Assembly (NCBI RefSeq): GCF_021018805.1
Contig: NC_086247.1
Coordinates: forward strand, 143,298,878 to 143,362,877
Direction of reading: 5' to 3'
Length of the DNA stretch: 64,000 bases
Source of the DNA: Prinia subflava
Lineage: Eukaryota > Chordata > Aves > Passeriformes > Cisticolidae
Positions 63,386 to 64,000 of this stretch are shown here, piece after piece. Under the pieces are notes generated by a model, which was not told the origin of the DNA, did no database searches, and was given only the letters and a program-made list of their open reading frames with translations. Made by a program: the position numbers and the translations under genes. How positions within the stretch are numbered: position 1 is the first letter of the stretch; each line of letters opens with the position of its first letter.

Positions 63386-64000
63386 TCTGCATCCTGAAAG
63401 GTGCCGTCTACACAGGAAGCCTTCTGAACCACTAGGAAATACACAGCATGGAAAACCCTGTCACCTTGATCTCTTCTGATTCAGGTGAAACAAACGTCTG
63501 CAAGAATAGCAAAGCCAGAAGTAGATCAATTCCCTGGCTCATCTGCAATCCAACCTGCTTCTTCAGCTGCCTTTCATCATGAAAACAACTAAAAACACAC
63601 CATGAAATTCTGAGCACTTTACAATACCACTGTTTTCTTAAAAGAATATTGCTGTGACTCTGATTTTCTTTCCTGTGATTGCTGCTCAATGTGCTTGGGC
63701 TAACTGCAAAATTATACACAAAAGATAAGAAAAGGCATATTACAATTTACACCAGAAAATAATTTAATCTCATTATTTAAACCCGAGATAATTGAGATCA
63801 TGCCTTCTTTACTGCCATCAGCAGTGCATCAATCCACTTTTGTGAGTCTCATACAGGTACAACAGTGACTGGGAGATGTGCACTTACCCATGTATAGGAT
63901 GAAGAGAAGGTAGCTGAGATAATCCAAGAACCACCTGAAATGGTCACAAGATTTGCCCATCAATCTGCCAGTTCTTCAATCAGATGTTTGATCTGTGCTA
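63386..64000. other. Intron 3 stretch at window end, no features recognised
   Basis: No coding exon, repeat or RNA is recognised. The next ADARB2 exon is not reached. Confidence 0.45.

Larger units (their letters stand above)
59998..64000 (+). other. ADARB2: ADARB2 intron 3, 5' portion
   Basis: This phase-0 intron starts with GTGAGAGC and runs beyond the window. If it were retained, the frame would read five more residues and stop at TAG 60013-60015. The next exon (start of the deaminase region) is not present by 64000. It contains a T/G tract, a MIR relic and a CR1 fragment. Confidence 0.93.

Overview
This window looks like a piece of a bird nuclear genome lying inside one very long gene, ADARB2 (ADAR3/RED2, the brain-enriched, editing-inactive paralogue of the RNA editase ADARB1), on the + strand. 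Two coding exons are visible. An 87-nt exon lies at 51231-51317 and a 905-nt exon at 59093-59997. They have consensus AG/GT borders, fit each other in phase across a split serine codon, and together encode the start of the ADARB2 core: a short acidic N-terminal segment, a KRKR basic patch and two double-stranded RNA-binding domains. The first exon (Arg-rich R domain) and the deaminase exons are not in the window. The bird assignment rests on several CR1 LINE 3' fragments of avian type, with ATTCTGTG-like tails, on both strands, plus AT-rich, CpG-poor introns. A passerine or other neognath is likely; crocodilians and turtles also carry CR1 and are not strictly excluded.

Layout: 1-51230 is the end of a long intron (intron 1 if the gene follows the mammalian structure). 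It holds CR1 relics at about 2035-2385 (+), 11408-11780 (-), 20080-21405 (+, the largest, with a broken reverse-transcriptase coding segment and an internal 44-bp minisatellite), 40645-40735 (-), 46840-47070 (-) and 50874-51145 (-). It also holds a GATA microsatellite, a TG/TA tract, a TTA microsatellite, a three-copy 93/94-bp tandem repeat and a perfect 20-bp inverted repeat. Intron 2 (51318-59092) has one CR1 fragment right after the exon. Intron 3 (from 59998) has a T/G-rich tract, a MIR-type SINE relic and another CR1 fragment at 63065-63385 (+).

I found no second protein gene, no classical RNA gene, no CRISPR and no bacterial-type system. The longest other open frames are about what chance gives in 64 kb, or are antisense shadows of the GC-rich exon. 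The most interesting points concern ADARB2. An in-frame ATG in a strong start context lies in the 87-nt exon, at the place where the paralogue ADARB1 begins. That exon is frame-neutral and is flanked closely by two CR1 copies in the same orientation. Two further points are a LINE-derived minisatellite and a long perfect hairpin inside an intron of a dsRNA-binding-protein gene. Several stretches carry motif clusters typical of enhancers, but conservation cannot be judged from one sequence.
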